Origin: Vulcaniibacterium thermophilum
GTDB lineage: Bacteria; Pseudomonadota; Gammaproteobacteria; Xanthomonadales; Xanthomonadaceae
Reading direction: 5' to 3'
Assembly: GCF_007923255.1 (NCBI RefSeq)
Contig: NZ_VOHJ01000004.1
Location: 62,001 to 126,000 of the forward strand
Length of the DNA: 64,000 nucleotides
Shown: positions 42,473 through 53,349 of the stretch, in pieces
Layout: the number at the start of each line of letters is the position of its first letter
Position numbering within the stretch: the first letter of the stretch is position 1
Translations under genes and position numbers: made by a program
The notes under the pieces: model-generated
Told to the model about the DNA's origin: nothing
Databases searched by the model: none
What the model saw: the letters and a program-made list of their open reading frames with translations, nothing else

Positions 42473-42502
42473 TTGAGCCTGCGCGCGGCGATTCGCTAGC
42501 CT
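42473..42502 (+). promoter_or_regulatory. dapB promoter (sigma-70 type)
   Basis: TTGAGC (42473-42478), an 18-nt spacer and TAGCCT (42497-42502). The transcript would start at or within a base of the dapB ATG at 42509, and no ribosome-binding site stands before that ATG, so dapB may be leaderless. Confidence 0.6.
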
Positions 42503-42508
42503 GTGCCG

Positions 42509-43222
42509 ATGAACGGACCCACGCGCGTGCTCATCCACGGTGCCAGCGGCCGCATGGGCCAGGCGCTCCTGCGGCTGGCCGCCGAGCGCGGCGATGTCGA
42601 GGTGGTGGCGGCCGTGTCGCGCGGGCAGCCGGCGCAGCGCGTGGTCGAGCGCGTGGCGTACTTCGCCGCCAGCGAGCTGCACGGCGTACCGGCGTTCGAC
42701 GTGGCGATCGACTTCAGCCTTCCCGAAGGCTTCGACGGCATCCTGCGGCTGTGCGAGGAGCGCGCATGCGCCTTCGTGTCCGGCACCACCGGGTTGAGCG
42801 ATGCGCAGCGCGCCGCGCTGGAAGCGGCCGCGCATCGCATCCCGGCGCTGTGGGCGGCCAACTTCAGCCTCGGCGTGGCGGTGCTCGGCGAACTGGTCGA
42901 ACGCGCCGCCGCCGCGCTGCAGGGCTGGGACTGCGACATCGTCGAGGCGCACCACGTGCACAAGAAGGACGCGCCCTCCGGCACCGCGCTCGCGCTCGGC
43001 GCCTGCGCCGGACGCGGCGGCGCGCAACCGCGCTACGCCTCGCTGCGCGCCGGCGACATCGTCGGCGAGCACACCGTGCAGTTCGCCTCGGCCGGCGAGC
43101 GCATCGAACTGGTCCATCGCGCCACCAACCGCGACATCTTCGCCCGCGGCGCGCTGCACGTCGCGCGCCGCCTGGCCGGGCGCGCGCCGGGCCTGTACCG
43201 CGTGCGCGATCTGCTCGACTGA
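42509..43222 (+). CDS. dapB: 4-hydroxy-tetrahydrodipicolinate reductase
   Basis: A 237-residue enzyme of lysine and diaminopimelate synthesis. The N-terminal dinucleotide fold is [30 protein letters not shown] is the conserved substrate-side loop; the catalytic signature [20 protein letters not shown] is intact; and the C-terminus has [17 protein letters not shown]. It is short beside the 270-residue E. coli form. ATG 42509 is favoured by the promoter; a GTG at 42503 is also in frame. Opens the dapB-carA-carB-greA block typical of Xanthomonadales. Confidence 0.95.
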   Translation: MNGPTRVLIHGASGRMGQALLRLAAERGDVEVVAAVSRGQPAQRVVERVAYFAASELHGVPAFDVAIDFSLPEGFDGILRLCEERACAFVSGTTGLSDAQRAALEAAAHRIPALWAANFSLGVAVLGELVERAAAALQGWDCDIVEAHHVHKKDAPSGTALALGACAGRGGAQPRYASLRAGDIVGEHTVQFASAGERIELVHRATNRDIFARGALHVARRLAGRAPGLYRVRDLLD

Positions 43223-43255
43223 AACGGCGCGCTGGCGCCGGCACGCAACGGCCGC

Positions 43256-43261
43256 TACAAT
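43256..43261 (+). promoter_or_regulatory. Putative -10 box for carA
   Basis: TACAAT stands 119 nt before the carA start, leaving a leader of about 110 nt. No good -35 is visible. The leader could hold regulation by pyrimidines or arginine, but I see no recognisable operator. Confidence 0.4.
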
Positions 43262-43379
43262 TGCGGCTCGCCTGTACCTCGCACGCCGGACCGGTTCACG
43301 ACCGCGTCCGCGCTTTCGTGCAAGCGCGTTTTGCCGAAGGCGTGCGGGTCGGCATCCACCGGCAGCCAAGGCGATTCCC

Positions 43380-44504
43380 GTGACCCAACCCGCAATCCTC
43401 GTCCTCGAAGACGGCACCGTGTTCGAGGGCATCTCGGTAGGCGCGCCCGGCCTTTCGGTCGGCGAAGTGGTGTTCAACACTGCGCTCACCGGCTATCAGG
43501 AAATCGTGACCGACGCGTCCTATGCGCGCCAGATCGTCACGCTCACCTATCCGCACATCGGCAACGTCGGCTGCAATGCGTTCGACGACGAGGCGAAACA
43601 GGTCTGGGCCGCCGGCCTGATCGTGCGCGACGTCCCGCGCCGGCCCAGCAACTGGCGCAGTCAGGCGTCGCTGCCGGAGTGGCTCGCGGCGCGCGGCGTG
43701 GTCGCCATCGCCGAGGTCGACACCCGCAAGCTCACCCGCATCCTGCGCGACCGCGGCGCGCAGAACGGCGCGCTGATGGCCGGCGAAATCGACGTCGAGC
43801 GCGCGCTCGAAGCTGCCCGCAAATTCCCCGGCCTGAAGGGCATGGATCTGGCGAAGGAAGTGAGCACGCGCGAGCGCTACGAATGGCGCGACGGGCAGCT
43901 CGATCTCGACCGCAACGCGCCAGTGCGGGTCGATGCGCGCTTCCACGTCGTGGTCTACGACTTCGGTGTGAAGCTCAACATCCTGCGCATGCTGGCCGAG
44001 CGCGGCTGCCGCGTGACCGTGGTGCCGGCGCGGACGCCGGCGTCGGAGGTGTTCGCGCTGGATCCGGACGGCGTGCTGCTGTCCAACGGCCCGGGCGATC
44101 CGGAGCCGTGCACCTACGCGATCGAGGCGACGCGCGAGTTCATCGCGCGCAAGCTGCCGGTGTACGGCATCTGCCTGGGCCACCAGTTGCTGGCGCTCGC
44201 GGCCGGCGCGCGCACGGTGAAGATGAAGTTCGGCCATCACGGCGCCAACCACCCGGTCCAGGATCTGGACACCGGCCGGGTGATGATCACCTCGCAGAAC
44301 CACGGCTTCGCGGTGGACGAATCCAGCCTGCCGGCCAACGTGCGCGTGACCCACCGCTCGCTGTTCGACGGCAGCAACCAGGGCATCGCGCTGACCGATG
44401 CCCCGGCCTTCAGTTTCCAGGGGCATCCCGAGGCCAGCCCCGGGCCACACGACGTCTCCGGCCTGTTCGACCGGTTCGTCGCCAGCATGGAGAAACGCGC
44501 ATGA
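43380..44504 (+). CDS. carA: Carbamoyl phosphate synthase small (glutaminase) subunit
   Basis: A 374-residue subunit that frees ammonia from glutamine for CarB (arginine and pyrimidine pathways). N-terminal domain: [18 protein letters not shown] and [20 protein letters not shown]-terminal class I amidotransferase: [19 protein letters not shown], nucleophile Cys in [14 protein letters not shown], and the His-Glu pair in [13 protein letters not shown]. The start is GTG at 43380, which gives the conserved N-terminus. Two small genes separate it from carB; the first starts inside the carA stop codon. Confidence 0.97.
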   Translation: MTQPAILVLEDGTVFEGISVGAPGLSVGEVVFNTALTGYQEIVTDASYARQIVTLTYPHIGNVGCNAFDDEAKQVWAAGLIVRDVPRRPSNWRSQASLPEWLAARGVVAIAEVDTRKLTRILRDRGAQNGALMAGEIDVERALEAARKFPGLKGMDLAKEVSTRERYEWRDGQLDLDRNAPVRVDARFHVVVYDFGVKLNILRMLAERGCRVTVVPARTPASEVFALDPDGVLLSNGPGDPEPCTYAIEATREFIARKLPVYGICLGHQLLALAAGARTVKMKFGHHGANHPVQDLDTGRVMITSQNHGFAVDESSLPANVRVTHRSLFDGSNQGIALTDAPAFSFQGHPEASPGPHDVSGLFDRFVASMEKRA

Positions 44505-45085
44505 CCCGATTCCGTTCGCTCGCGGCCGCGGCCGCGCTGTTCGCATGCGCGCTGCCGGCGCTGGCGGCGCCGCCGAGCACCGACCAGGTGCGGCGCATCC
44601 GCCAGGTGCTCGGCTTCGACCTGGCGATGCACGCGATGCTGGACAAGGAGATCGCCAAGGCGGCCGAGCAGCGCAAGTGGGATGCGGGCGGCCGCGCCTG
44701 CGTCCGCGACGAGATCGTGCCGGTGCTGTCCGACGCGCTCGACATAGCGTTCGCGGACCTGTTCGAATCCAGCGAGAACGCGCAGGCGTGGCTCGATTTC
44801 GCCGACAAGCCGGCAGGGCGGACGATGATGGAATACGTGCGCGCCGACGTCGCCGCCTCGGTGCGCGGCGAGGGCGAGAAGCCGGACGCCAGCGCGCTCG
44901 CCTCGCAGATGAGCGAGGAGGACCAGATCGAGATGCTGACCTTCATCCTCTCGCCGGCGGCGCAGGTGCTGCAGAAGCAGTTCCCCGAGCTCGACCTGCC
45001 GGCGGAGCGGCGCGATGCGCTGCAGGCGAAGATCCGCTCGACCTGCGGCGTCGAGTTCGACGTCGCAGGCGCATTCTCCTCCTGA
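44501..45085 (+). CDS. Exported protein of unknown function between carA and carB
   Basis: A 194-residue protein with a clear signal peptide ([22 protein letters not shown], cleavage after ALA-A), so probably periplasmic. The mature part is mostly helical and acidic, with two cysteines (about residues 62 and 182). I do not recognise the family; a distant likeness to DUF2059-type proteins is possible. It overlaps the carA stop by 4 nt, so it is co-translated with carA although unrelated to carbamoyl phosphate synthesis. Confidence 0.75.
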   Translation: MTRFRSLAAAAALFACALPALAAPPSTDQVRRIRQVLGFDLAMHAMLDKEIAKAAEQRKWDAGGRACVRDEIVPVLSDALDIAFADLFESSENAQAWLDFADKPAGRTMMEYVRADVAASVRGEGEKPDASALASQMSEEDQIEMLTFILSPAAQVLQKQFPELDLPAERRDALQAKIRSTCGVEFDVAGAFSS

Positions 45086-45092
45086 GGCGCGG

Positions 45093-45530
45093 ATGCCGGC
45101 GCGCGCGCAACGCCGACGCGGTCGCCTGCGCCGGGCGCTGCTCCTCGCCGCGCTGCTGTCGGCGTATCCCGCGTTCGTGCTCGGCGCCACCTACGCGCAG
45201 TTCTTCCGCGCCGGCCTGCCGGGCGGGCGGCACGGACCGGCGGACGCCTATCGCCACGCGCTGGCCAGCGCGATCGTCGCCTGGACGCTGTCGCCGCGCT
45301 GCGTGGAGTGGGTGACGGCGGTGATGGAACGCGACGGCCGCGGCAACGCGGCGCGTGCGATGGACGCGCACAACAACCGGATCGGCGCGCGCATCGGCGC
45401 GCGCGCCGGAAGTTGGGACGACCTGCAGCGCGCGGTGCGCGAGGCGGTCGACCGGGGCGGCGTGAACGCGCGCTCGCCCGAGCGAATCACCTGGCTCGCG
45501 CCCGACGCGTGGCAGGACCGACTGTACTGA
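45093..45530 (+). CDS. Small membrane-anchored protein with a D-x2-RHA...HNN-x2-G motif
   Basis: A 145-residue protein with one N-terminal hydrophobic segment (about 15-35). Conserved-looking residues are [15 protein letters not shown] and [16 protein letters not shown], resembling a domain of unknown function (DUF6973-like) with DAxRHA and HNxxG motifs; the His, Asp and Asn residues suggest metal binding or a hydrolase, not shown. It sits 7 nt after the preceding gene and 7 nt before carB, inside the car operon. Confidence 0.75.
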   Translation: MPARAQRRRGRLRRALLLAALLSAYPAFVLGATYAQFFRAGLPGGRHGPADAYRHALASAIVAWTLSPRCVEWVTAVMERDGRGNAARAMDAHNNRIGARIGARAGSWDDLQRAVREAVDRGGVNARSPERITWLAPDAWQDRLY

Positions 45531-45537
45531 GGACCCT

Positions 45538-48500
45538 ATGCCCAAGCGCACCGACATCAAGACCATCCTCATCATCGGCGCCGGGCCGATCGTGATCGGA
45601 CAGGCCTGCGAGTTCGACTATTCCGGCGCGCAGGCGTGCAAGGCGCTGCGCGAGGAAGGCTTCCGCGTGGTGCTGGTCAACAGCAATCCGGCGACGATCA
45701 TGACCGATCCGGAGATGGCCGACGCCGTCTACATCGAGCCGATCAACTGGCAGACGGTCGAGAAGATCATCGCCAAGGAGCGCCCGGACGCGCTGCTGCC
45801 GACCATGGGCGGGCAGACCGCCCTCAACTGCGCGCTCGACCTGGCCGACCACGGCGTGCTCGAGAAGTACGGCGTCGAGCTGATCGGCGCCTCGCGCGAG
45901 GCCATCCGCATGGCCGAGGACCGCGAGCTGTTCCGCGTGGCGATGGCCGAGATCGGCCTGGAATGCCCGAAGGCGGCGATCGCGCGCAGCTTCGAGGAGG
46001 CGGTCGAGATCCAGGCGAAGGTGGGCTATCCGACCATCATCCGTCCTTCCTTCACGCTGGGCGGCACCGGCGGCGGCATCGCCTACAACCGCGAGGAGTT
46101 CGAGGAGATCGCCAAGCGCGGGCTGGAACTGTCGCCCGTGCACGAGATCCTGGTCGAGGAGTCGGTGCTGGGCTGGAAGGAGTTCGAGATGGAAGTGGTC
46201 CGCGACAAGGCGGACAACTGCATCATCGTCTGCTCGATCGAGAATTTCGATCCGATGGGCGTGCACACGGGCGACTCGATCACCGTCGCGCCGGCACAGA
46301 CGCTCACCGACAAGGAATACCAGCGCATGCGCGACGCCTCGATCGCCGTGCTGCGCAAGATCGGCGTCGATACCGGCGGCTCCAACGTGCAGTTCGGCAT
46401 CAACGCGTCGAACGGCCGCATGGTGGTGATCGAGATGAACCCGCGGGTGTCGCGCTCCTCGGCGCTGGCGTCCAAGGCGACCGGCTTCCCGATCGCCAAG
46501 GTCGCCGCCAAGCTGGCGGTCGGCTACACGCTGGACGAGCTGAAGAACGAGATCACCGGCGGCATGACCCCGGCCTCGTTCGAACCGAGCATCGACTACG
46601 TCGTCACCAAGATCCCGCGCTTCGCGTTCGAGAAGTTCCCGCAGACCGACGCGCGGCTGACCACCCAGATGAAGTCGGTGGGCGAGGTGATGGCGATGGG
46701 CCGCACGTTCCAGGAGTCGCTGCAGAAGGCGCTGCGGGGTCTCGAGACCGGCAAGGTGGGGCTCGATCCGACCGGCCTGTCGCTCGACGACGCCGAGGAT
46801 CTCGCGCGGCTGCGTCGCGAACTGAAGGAGCCCGGCCCCGACCGCGTGTTCTACATCGCCGACGCCTTCCGCGCCGGCATGACGGTCGATGAGGTGTACG
46901 CGCTGTCCAAGGTGGACTACTGGTTCCTCGACCAGATCGAGGACATCGTGCGCGCCGAGAAGGAGGTCGCCGCCGCCGGTCTTTCCTCGTTCGATGCACG
47001 GCGGATGCGCGCGCTCAAGCGCATGGGCTTCTCCGACGCGCGCCTGGCGCAGCTCACCGGCACCGACGAAGGCGCGGTGCGCGCGCTGCGGCGTGCGTTC
47101 GGCGTGCGCCCGGTGTACAAGCGCGTCGACTCCTGCGCGGCCGAGTTCGCCACCACCACCGCCTACATGTACTCGACCTACGAGGACGAGTGCGAAGCCA
47201 ATCCGTCGAGCCGCGACAAAATCATCGTGCTCGGCGGCGGTCCCAACCGCATCGGCCAAGGTATCGAATTCGACTACTGCTGCGTGCACGCCGCGCTCGC
47301 CCTGCGCGAGGACGGGTTCGAGACCATCATGGTCAACTGCAACCCGGAGACGGTCTCGACCGACTACGACACCTCCGACCGCCTGTACTTCGAGCCGCTG
47401 ACGCTCGAGGACGTGCTGGAGATCGTCGATCTGGAGAAGCCCAGGGGCGTGATCGTGCAGTACGGCGGGCAGACGCCGCTGAAGCTGGCGCAGGCGCTGG
47501 AAGCCAACGGCGTGCCGATCGTCGGCACCAGCCCGGACAGCATCGACCTCGCCGAGGACCGCGAGCGCTTCCAGAAGCTGGTCAACGACCTCGGCCTCAG
47601 GCAGCCGCCGAACCGCACCGCGCGCACGCCCGACGAGGCGCTGACGCTGGCGCGCGAGATCGGCTACCCGCTGGTGGTGCGCCCGAGCTACGTGCTCGGC
47701 GGCCGCGCGATGGAGATCGTCTACTCGGACGCCGACCTGACGCGCTACATCCGCGACGCGGTGAAGGTCTCCAACGAGTCGCCGGTGCTGCTGGACCGCT
47801 TCCTCGACCATGCGGTCGAGGTGGACGTGGACATCATCGCCGACCGCGACGGCAACGTGCTGATCGGCGGGATCATGGAGCACATCGAGGAGGCCGGCGT
47901 GCATTCCGGCGATTCGTCGTGCTCGCTGCCGCCGTACTCGCTGTCGCCGGCCACCCAGGACCGGCTGCGCGAGCAGGTGATCGCGCTGGCGCGCGCGCTC
48001 AAGGTCGTGGGCCTGATGAACACGCAGTTCGCGATCCAGCAGGAGGAGGACGGCCGCGACACCATCTTCCTGCTGGAGGTGAATCCGCGCGCCTCGCGCA
48101 CGGTGCCGTTCGTCTCGAAGGCCACCGGCGTGCCGCTGGCCAAGATCGCCGCGCGCTGCATGGTCGGCCGCACGCTGACCGAGCAGGGCGCGACCCGCGA
48201 GGTGATCCCCGCCTACTACTCGGTGAAGGAGGCGATCTTCCCGTTCGCCAAGTTCCAGGGCGTGGATCCGATCCTCGGTCCGGAGATGCGCTCCACCGGC
48301 GAGGTGATGGGCATCGGCCGCACGTTCGGCGCGGCGTTCGCGCGCGGACACGAGGCCGCCGGCATCAAGGCGCCGGCGCAGGGCAAGGTGTTCATCTCGG
48401 TGCGCGATCCGGACAAGCCGCGCGTGCTGCCGGTGGCGCAGGAGCTGCTGGCGCGCGGCTACACGCTGGTCGCCACGCGCGGCACCGCCTCCTACCTGCA

Positions 48501-48786
48501 GGGCAACGGGGTCGCCTGCGAGGTGGTCAACAAGGTGATGGAGGGCCGCCCGCACATCGTCGATCTGATCAAGAACGGCGAGATCGTCTATATCATCAAC
48601 ACCACCGAAGGGCGGCAGGCGATCGCCGACTCGTTCTCGATCCGCCGCGAGGCGCTGCAGCACCGCGTGACCTACTCGACCACGGTCGCCGGCGCGCGCG
48701 CGCTGGTGCATTCGCTCGACTGGCGCAACGCGGGTCCCGTGCTGTCGCTGCAGGAACTGCACGCGGAACTGGCGGCGAACGCTTGA
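45538..48786 (+). CDS. carB: Carbamoyl phosphate synthase large subunit
   Basis: A 1082-residue synthase with two homologous ATP-grasp halves. First half: [38 protein letters not shown] and [20 protein letters not shown]. Second half (from about 560): [34 protein letters not shown] and [20 protein letters not shown]. The C-terminal MGS-like allosteric domain begins [12 protein letters not shown]. Length is standard. GAGGACCCT precedes the ATG. Followed by an intrinsic terminator-like hairpin before greA. Confidence 0.98.
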   Translation: MPKRTDIKTILIIGAGPIVIGQACEFDYSGAQACKALREEGFRVVLVNSNPATIMTDPEMADAVYIEPINWQTVEKIIAKERPDALLPTMGGQTALNCALDLADHGVLEKYGVELIGASREAIRMAEDRELFRVAMAEIGLECPKAAIARSFEEAVEIQAKVGYPTIIRPSFTLGGTGGGIAYNREEFEEIAKRGLELSPVHEILVEESVLGWKEFEMEVVRDKADNCIIVCSIENFDPMGVHTGDSITVAPAQTLTDKEYQRMRDASIAVLRKIGVDTGGSNVQFGINASNGRMVVIEMNPRVSRSSALASKATGFPIAKVAAKLAVGYTLDELKNEITGGMTPASFEPSIDYVVTKIPRFAFEKFPQTDARLTTQMKSVGEVMAMGRTFQESLQKALRGLETGKVGLDPTGLSLDDAEDLARLRRELKEPGPDRVFYIADAFRAGMTVDEVYALSKVDYWFLDQIEDIVRAEKEVAAAGLSSFDARRMRALKRMGFSDARLAQLTGTDEGAVRALRRAFGVRPVYKRVDSCAAEFATTTAYMYSTYEDECEANPSSRDKIIVLGGGPNRIGQGIEFDYCCVHAALALREDGFETIMVNCNPETVSTDYDTSDRLYFEPLTLEDVLEIVDLEKPRGVIVQYGGQTPLKLAQALEANGVPIVGTSPDSIDLAEDRERFQKLVNDLGLRQPPNRTARTPDEALTLAREIGYPLVVRPSYVLGGRAMEIVYSDADLTRYIRDAVKVSNESPVLLDRFLDHAVEVDVDIIADRDGNVLIGGIMEHIEEAGVHSGDSSCSLPPYSLSPATQDRLREQVIALARALKVVGLMNTQFAIQQEEDGRDTIFLLEVNPRASRTVPFVSKATGVPLAKIAARCMVGRTLTEQGATREVIPAYYSVKEAIFPFAKFQGVDPILGPEMRSTGEVMGIGRTFGAAFARGHEAAGIKAPAQGKVFISVRDPDKPRVLPVAQELLARGYTLVATRGTASYLQGNGVACEVVNKVMEGRPHIVDLIKNGEIVYIINTTEGRQAIADSFSIRREALQHRVTYSTTVAGARALVHSLDWRNAGPVLSLQELHAELAANA

Positions 48787-48828
48787 ACCGCCCTCGGATC
48801 GCGGCACCGCCGCGATCCCGGCACAATC

Positions 48829-48861
48829 CCGGCCAGGTGAACGCCTGGCCGGCGCTTTTTT
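48829..48861 (+). terminator. Terminator-like hairpin between carB and greA
   Basis: A 9-bp stem CCGGCCAGG/CCTGGCCGG with loop TGAACG, then CGC and six T residues (48856-48861). It ends 17 nt before greA, so it can separate the operons or attenuate transcription into greA. Confidence 0.85.
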
Positions 48862-48877
48862 GAAGGGAACGAACGCA

Positions 48878-49354
48878 ATGAGAGCACCGTTGACGGCGAA
48901 GGGCGCGGCGCGCCTGCGCGCCGAACTCGAAGAGCTGAAGTCGGTCAAGCGGCCGGCGATCATCGCCGCCATCGCCGAGGCGCGCGCGCACGGCGATCTG
49001 CGCGAGAACGCCGAGTATCACGCCGCGCGCGAGCAGCAGGGCTTCATCGAAGGCCGCATCAAGCTGCTGGAGGGCGAGCTGTCGCACGCCGAGATCATCG
49101 ACGTGTCGAAGATCAACGCCGGTTCGCGGGTGGTGTTCGGCGCGACCGTGGTGGTCGCCGACGCCGAAAGCGGCGAGGAGACGACGTACCAGATCGTCGG
49201 CGACCTGGAGGCCGACATCAAGCAGGGGCTGATCGCGATCACCTCGCCGCTGGCGCGCGCGCTGATCGGCAAGAACGAAGGCGACACGGTGACGCTGGAA
49301 GCGCCGGGCGGCCGCCGCGAGTTCGAGATCGTCGAAGTCCGCTACGAAGGCTGA
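48878..49354 (+). CDS. greA: Transcription elongation factor GreA
   Basis: A 158-residue factor that stimulates RNA cleavage in backtracked RNA polymerase. The N-terminal coiled coil carries the acidic tip region (about 40-60) with [23 protein letters not shown]; the C-terminal FKBP-like domain has [19 protein letters not shown] and [15 protein letters not shown]-type residues ([17 protein letters not shown]). ATG 48878 is the family start. Its stop overlaps the rpfE-like start (TGATG). Confidence 0.97.
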   Translation: MRAPLTAKGAARLRAELEELKSVKRPAIIAAIAEARAHGDLRENAEYHAAREQQGFIEGRIKLLEGELSHAEIIDVSKINAGSRVVFGATVVVADAESGEETTYQIVGDLEADIKQGLIAITSPLARALIGKNEGDTVTLEAPGGRREFEIVEVRYEG

Positions 49355-50283
49355 TGCGCGACACGCTGCTGCTGCCGCCGCGCGGGCGCTTCGCCGGAGT
49401 CGCGCTGCCGGCGCCGGTGGCGCGTGCGCTGGGGCGCGCACGGCAGGCGACGCTCGACCCCCCGGGCGCGGAAGCGGCGGCAGGCGTGTTCGAGGTGCTG
49501 CCGCGCGGCTGGCCTGCGGCGGCGGCGACGCGGCAGCGCGACTGCGGCGATGCGGCCGGAAGCCTCTGGCTCCGCGCCGATCCGGCGCACGTGCGGCCCG
49601 ACATCAACGGCGCGCGCCTGCTGGGATACGGGCCCGCGCTCGGACTGACCGCGGAGGACGTCGATGCGCTGCTGCCCGCGCTGCGGCCGCTGTTCGGCGA
49701 TGCGGGTTACGCGCTCGACGCGCCCACGCCGACGCGCTGGTATCTGCGCCTGCCGGCCGGCGCGCGCCTTCCGCGCTTCGTCGCGCCGGAAACGGCGCTC
49801 GGCGAGGACCTGTTCGACCACCTGCCGGGCGCCGACGACACCGGACCCGAGGCGCGCCGCTGGCGCGCGCTGCTGAGCGAGGCGCAGGTGGTGCTGCACA
49901 ACCATCCGCACAACCGGCGCCGGCTCGACAGCGGCCGGGTCGCGGTGAATTCGCTGTGGTTCTGGGGCGGCGGCGCGCTGCCGCAGACGGTGCGCAGCGC
50001 CCATGCCGCGATCCACACCGACGACGAGGTGCTCGACGCGTTCGCGCGGCTCGCGCGCACCCCCGTTTCGCCATTGCCCGAGCGCTGGAGCGCGGGCAGC
50101 GGCGGACGGCTGTTCGACCTGCGCGCGCGGCGCGACGCCGAGGCGCTGCTGCGCGACTGGATCGCCCCGCTGGCGGACTCGCGCATGCCCGCCGAACTGC
50201 GCTTCGCCGACGGCGCCGCGTTCGTGCTCGATCCCGCGCAGCGCTGGCGTTTCTGGCGCGCGCCGTTGTCGATGCTCGCATGA
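49354..50283 (+). CDS. rpfE: RpfE-like protein (phosphoglycerate-mutase-like regulatory family)
   Basis: A 309-residue cytoplasmic protein. It carries the strongly conserved VVLHNHPHNRRR followed by GRVAVNSLWFWGGGALP near residues 185-215, known from the RpfE type of regulatory proteins next to recJ in Xanthomonas and sometimes annotated as phosphoglycerate-mutase-like. The biochemical activity is not established; in Xanthomonas the gene belongs to the rpf locus on position and mild phenotypes. It overlaps greA by 1 nt and recJ by 4 nt (ATGA), so the three are one unit. Confidence 0.82.
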   Translation: MRDTLLLPPRGRFAGVALPAPVARALGRARQATLDPPGAEAAAGVFEVLPRGWPAAAATRQRDCGDAAGSLWLRADPAHVRPDINGARLLGYGPALGLTAEDVDALLPALRPLFGDAGYALDAPTPTRWYLRLPAGARLPRFVAPETALGEDLFDHLPGADDTGPEARRWRALLSEAQVVLHNHPHNRRRLDSGRVAVNSLWFWGGGALPQTVRSAHAAIHTDDEVLDAFARLARTPVSPLPERWSAGSGGRLFDLRARRDAEALLRDWIAPLADSRMPAELRFADGAAFVLDPAQRWRFWRAPLSMLA

Positions 50284-51992
50284 TCCGCACCGTCGCCCTG
50301 CGCCGTCGCGAATGCGGCGAGATCGGCGAGTGGCCGGCGCACGTGCCGCCGCTGCTGCGCCGGATCTACGCCGCGCGCGGCGCGACCCGCATCGAGCTCG
50401 CGCAGCCGCGGCTTGCGCATCTGCTGCCGCCGGACGGGCTGCTCGATCTGGACGCGGCGGTCGCGCTGCTCGGCGATGCGATCGAGCGCGATGCGCATAT
50501 CGTGGTGGTCGGCGATTTCGACTGCGACGGCGCGACGGCCTGCGCGGTCGGCGTGCGCGGGCTGCGCATGCTCGGCGCGCGCCGTGTCTCGCACGCGGTG
50601 CCGAACCGGATGGTGCACGGCTACGGTCTGTCGCCGCCGCTGGTGGACGAGCTGGCCGCGCTCGAACCCGATCTGCTGGTGACCGTCGATCACGGCATCG
50701 CCTGCCACGCCGGCATCGCCGCGGCCAAGGCGCGCGGCTGGCGGGTTCTGGTGACCGATCACCATCTGCCCGGACCGACGCTGCCGCCGGCGGACGCCAT
50801 CGTGAATCCCAACCGTCCCGGCGACGCTTTCCCGAGCAAGGCGATGGCGGGGGTGGGGGTGATGTTCTACGTGCTGCTGGCGCTGCGGCGGCATCTGCGC
50901 GAACGCGGGCGGCTGCCCGAGCCGGCGCCGGATCTGGCCGCGCTGCTCGACCTGGTCGCGGTCGGCACCATCGCCGATCTGGTGCCGCTGGATACCAACA
51001 ACCGCGCGCTGGTGTCGGCCGGGCTGCGCCGCCTGCGCGCGGGGCAGGGGTGCGCGGGGCTGCGCGCATTGATCGAGGTGTCGCGTCGCGACGCCGTGGT
51101 GCTGACCGCCGCCGACATCGGCTATGCGATCGCGCCGCGGCTCAACGCCGCCGGGCGACTCGAGGACATGAGCCTGGGCATCGCCTGTCTGCTCGCCGAG
51201 GACATGGCGCAGGCGCGCGACATCGCGCAGACGCTGGACGAAATCAACGCCGAGCGCCGCGCCGTGCAGCAGCAGATGACCGAGGAGGCGGAAGCCGCGG
51301 TCGCGCGCATCGCGCTGGACGGCACGCTGCCGCCGGTGCTGTGCCTGTACGACCCGGAGTGGCATCCGGGCGTGGTGGGGCTGGTGGCGTCGAAGCTGAA
51401 GGAGCGTCTGCATCGCCCGGTGATCGCGTTCGCCCCGGCCGAGCCCGCGGCGTCCAGCCTGCGCGGCTCGGCGCGCTCGATTCCCGGCTTCCACATCCGC
51501 GACGCGCTGGCGACCGTGGCCGCGGCGCGCGCCGAGCTGCTCGAGCGGTTCGGCGGCCACGCGATGGCGGCCGGCCTGTCGCTGCGCAGCGATGCGCTGG
51601 CGGCGTTCCGCGCCGCGTTCGAGGAATGCGCCGCGCGTCTGCTGACGCCCGAGCTGCTGCAGGCCGAGCTGCACAGCGACGGCGAACTGGCGCTCGACGA
51701 GTTCACCCGCGGCCATGCGGAGTGCCTGCGCGACGGCGGGCCGTGGGGCATGGGCTTCCCCGAACCGCAGTTCGACGGCGTGTTCGAGGTGCTCGGCTGG
51801 CGGGTGGTCGGCGGCCGCCACCTGCGCATGGAGCTGGCCTGCGGCGGCCGCCGGCTCGATGCGATCGAGTTCGGCGGCTGGAGCGGAACGGCGCCGCCGG
51901 CGCGCGTGCGCCTGGTGTTCCGGCTGGAGCCGGACGACTGGCGCGGCGGCGATGCGGTGCAACTGGTCGTCGTCCACCGCGAACCCGCCTGA
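50280..51992 (+). CDS. recJ: Single-stranded-DNA-specific exonuclease RecJ
   Basis: A 570-residue 5'-3' ssDNA exonuclease of recombination and mismatch repair. DHH-family motifs in order: VVVGDFDCDGATACAVG (motif I), TVDHGIACHAG, VTDHHLPGPTLPPADAIVNP (DHH), and later ERFGGHAMAAGLSL (DHHA1, GGH). The OB-fold C-terminal domain is present. The start is the ATG overlapping the rpfE stop; longer open frame upstream is a shadow of rpfE. Confidence 0.97.
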   Translation: MIRTVALRRRECGEIGEWPAHVPPLLRRIYAARGATRIELAQPRLAHLLPPDGLLDLDAAVALLGDAIERDAHIVVVGDFDCDGATACAVGVRGLRMLGARRVSHAVPNRMVHGYGLSPPLVDELAALEPDLLVTVDHGIACHAGIAAAKARGWRVLVTDHHLPGPTLPPADAIVNPNRPGDAFPSKAMAGVGVMFYVLLALRRHLRERGRLPEPAPDLAALLDLVAVGTIADLVPLDTNNRALVSAGLRRLRAGQGCAGLRALIEVSRRDAVVLTAADIGYAIAPRLNAAGRLEDMSLGIACLLAEDMAQARDIAQTLDEINAERRAVQQQMTEEAEAAVARIALDGTLPPVLCLYDPEWHPGVVGLVASKLKERLHRPVIAFAPAEPAASSLRGSARSIPGFHIRDALATVAAARAELLERFGGHAMAAGLSLRSDALAAFRAAFEECAARLLTPELLQAELHSDGELALDEFTRGHAECLRDGGPWGMGFPEPQFDGVFEVLGWRVVGGRHLRMELACGGRRLDAIEFGGWSGTAPPARVRLVFRLEPDDWRGGDAVQLVVVHREPA

Positions 51993-52007
51993 GCCGGCGC
52001 GCGGGAC

Positions 52008-53195
52008 TCAGCCGGTCGATGCCGTGGCCGGCCGCGCTGCCGGCGCCGACCGCGCCTGCGCCGGCAGCCCGAACAGCGGCCGCAGCGGCTTCACGCGCCG
52101 GATCGCCTCGTACGCGGCGAAGCACAGGCCGAACGTGACCACCACCAGCAGCAGCCCCTCGATTCCCGGCGCGAGCGCCAGCGGCTTGAGGTTGTGCGCC
52201 AGCACCACGATCACCGTCTGGTGCAGGATGTAGACGGGATACACCGCCGGGGTCAGGTAGTTCAGCACCCGGCTCGGCCCGCGCACCCATCCGCGCGCGA
52301 AACCGAGCACGGCGACGATCGCGCTCCACTGCATCGCGCCCCACACCAGCCGCATCGCCTGCCGGAGCAGGTCCGTCGGCGGGTTCTGCTCGTCGTGGAG
52401 CCCGTAATAGACCATCAGCCCCGCATACGCGCCGACCGCCAGTCCGAGCGCGGGCCATCGCAGCCGCCGCACATTGTCCCAGACCGCATCCGCGCGCGCG
52501 ATCGCGAAGCCCAGCGCGAAGACGGGCAGGTACTGCACGTGGTTGTAGACGTCGTCGACCAGCGCATGGGTCGACCCGAACCGGTCGAGCAGCAGCACCC
52601 GCGCCAGCCCCAGCCACAGGATCGGCCACAGCAGCAGGCCGATGCCGCCGAACGCGCGGTCGCGCAGGCAGGCGAGGGCGGTCCGCGCCCGCTCCGGCAG
52701 CGCGCGCGCCAGCAGCACCACCGGCAGGGTGTAGACCCACAGATAGGCCAGGAACCACAGATGGTTCCAGGTCGGCAGGGTCAGGCAGTCGCCGTCGCGG
52801 CAGAAGCCGTCGTAGCCCTGCAGATAGAGCCGGTAGAACGCGGGATAGCCGTCGTGGTAGCCGCCCGGCAGCTTCTCCACCACTTCGTAGTACGCCTGCG
52901 GCGGCACCACCACCAGCATGCCGAACGCCAGCGGCAGCAGCAGGCGCCAGGAGCGCGCGCGGAGGAAACCGTCGCGCTTGCGTCCGAACATGAACGCGGT
53001 CGCCGCGCCCGACACCAGGAACAGCAGCGACAGCCGCCAGGGCGCCGTCAGCAGCATCAGCGGTTCGAGCGCCGGCCCCGCCTGCGGACTTTTGACGTGC
53101 CAGTCCCAGCTCACGTAGTACATGCCCACGTGGTAGAGCACCAGCAGGCCGAACGCGGCCACCCGGACCGCATCGAGGTCGTAACGTCGGTCCAT
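52008..53195 (-). CDS. Acyltransferase 3 family membrane protein
   Basis: A 395-residue integral membrane protein with about 10 helices, of the acyltransferase-3 family (O-acetylation of glycans and similar). The opening MDRRYDLDAVRVAAFGLLVLYHVGMYY holds the family's DxxR and the catalytic-type His in helix 1; WNHLWFLAYLWVYTLPVVL and VYPVYILHQTVIVVLAH match later conserved helices. GGGAGG stands before the ATG. Acceptor unknown. It is inserted, opposite in strand, between recJ and the LytTR gene. Confidence 0.88.
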   Translation of the reverse strand: MDRRYDLDAVRVAAFGLLVLYHVGMYYVSWDWHVKSPQAGPALEPLMLLTAPWRLSLLFLVSGAATAFMFGRKRDGFLRARSWRLLLPLAFGMLVVVPPQAYYEVVEKLPGGYHDGYPAFYRLYLQGYDGFCRDGDCLTLPTWNHLWFLAYLWVYTLPVVLLARALPERARTALACLRDRAFGGIGLLLWPILWLGLARVLLLDRFGSTHALVDDVYNHVQYLPVFALGFAIARADAVWDNVRRLRWPALGLAVGAYAGLMVYYGLHDEQNPPTDLLRQAMRLVWGAMQWSAIVAVLGFARGWVRGPSRVLNYLTPAVYPVYILHQTVIVVLAHNLKPLALAPGIEGLLLVVVTFGLCFAAYEAIRRVKPLRPLFGLPAQARSAPAARPATASTG

Positions 53196-53349
53196 GCGGC
53201 ACCTCCCGATCGGAAGGCGCGAGGGTGCGCGCAGCGCCGGCGGGCAGGGGGCGCCAGGTGACGGCGAGCGGCGGCGCGGTGACGAGCCGCGGGCGCGCGG
53301 GGACGAATCGCGGACGGGCCGGCGCCCGCCGGCGCCTAGAATGCGCGCG

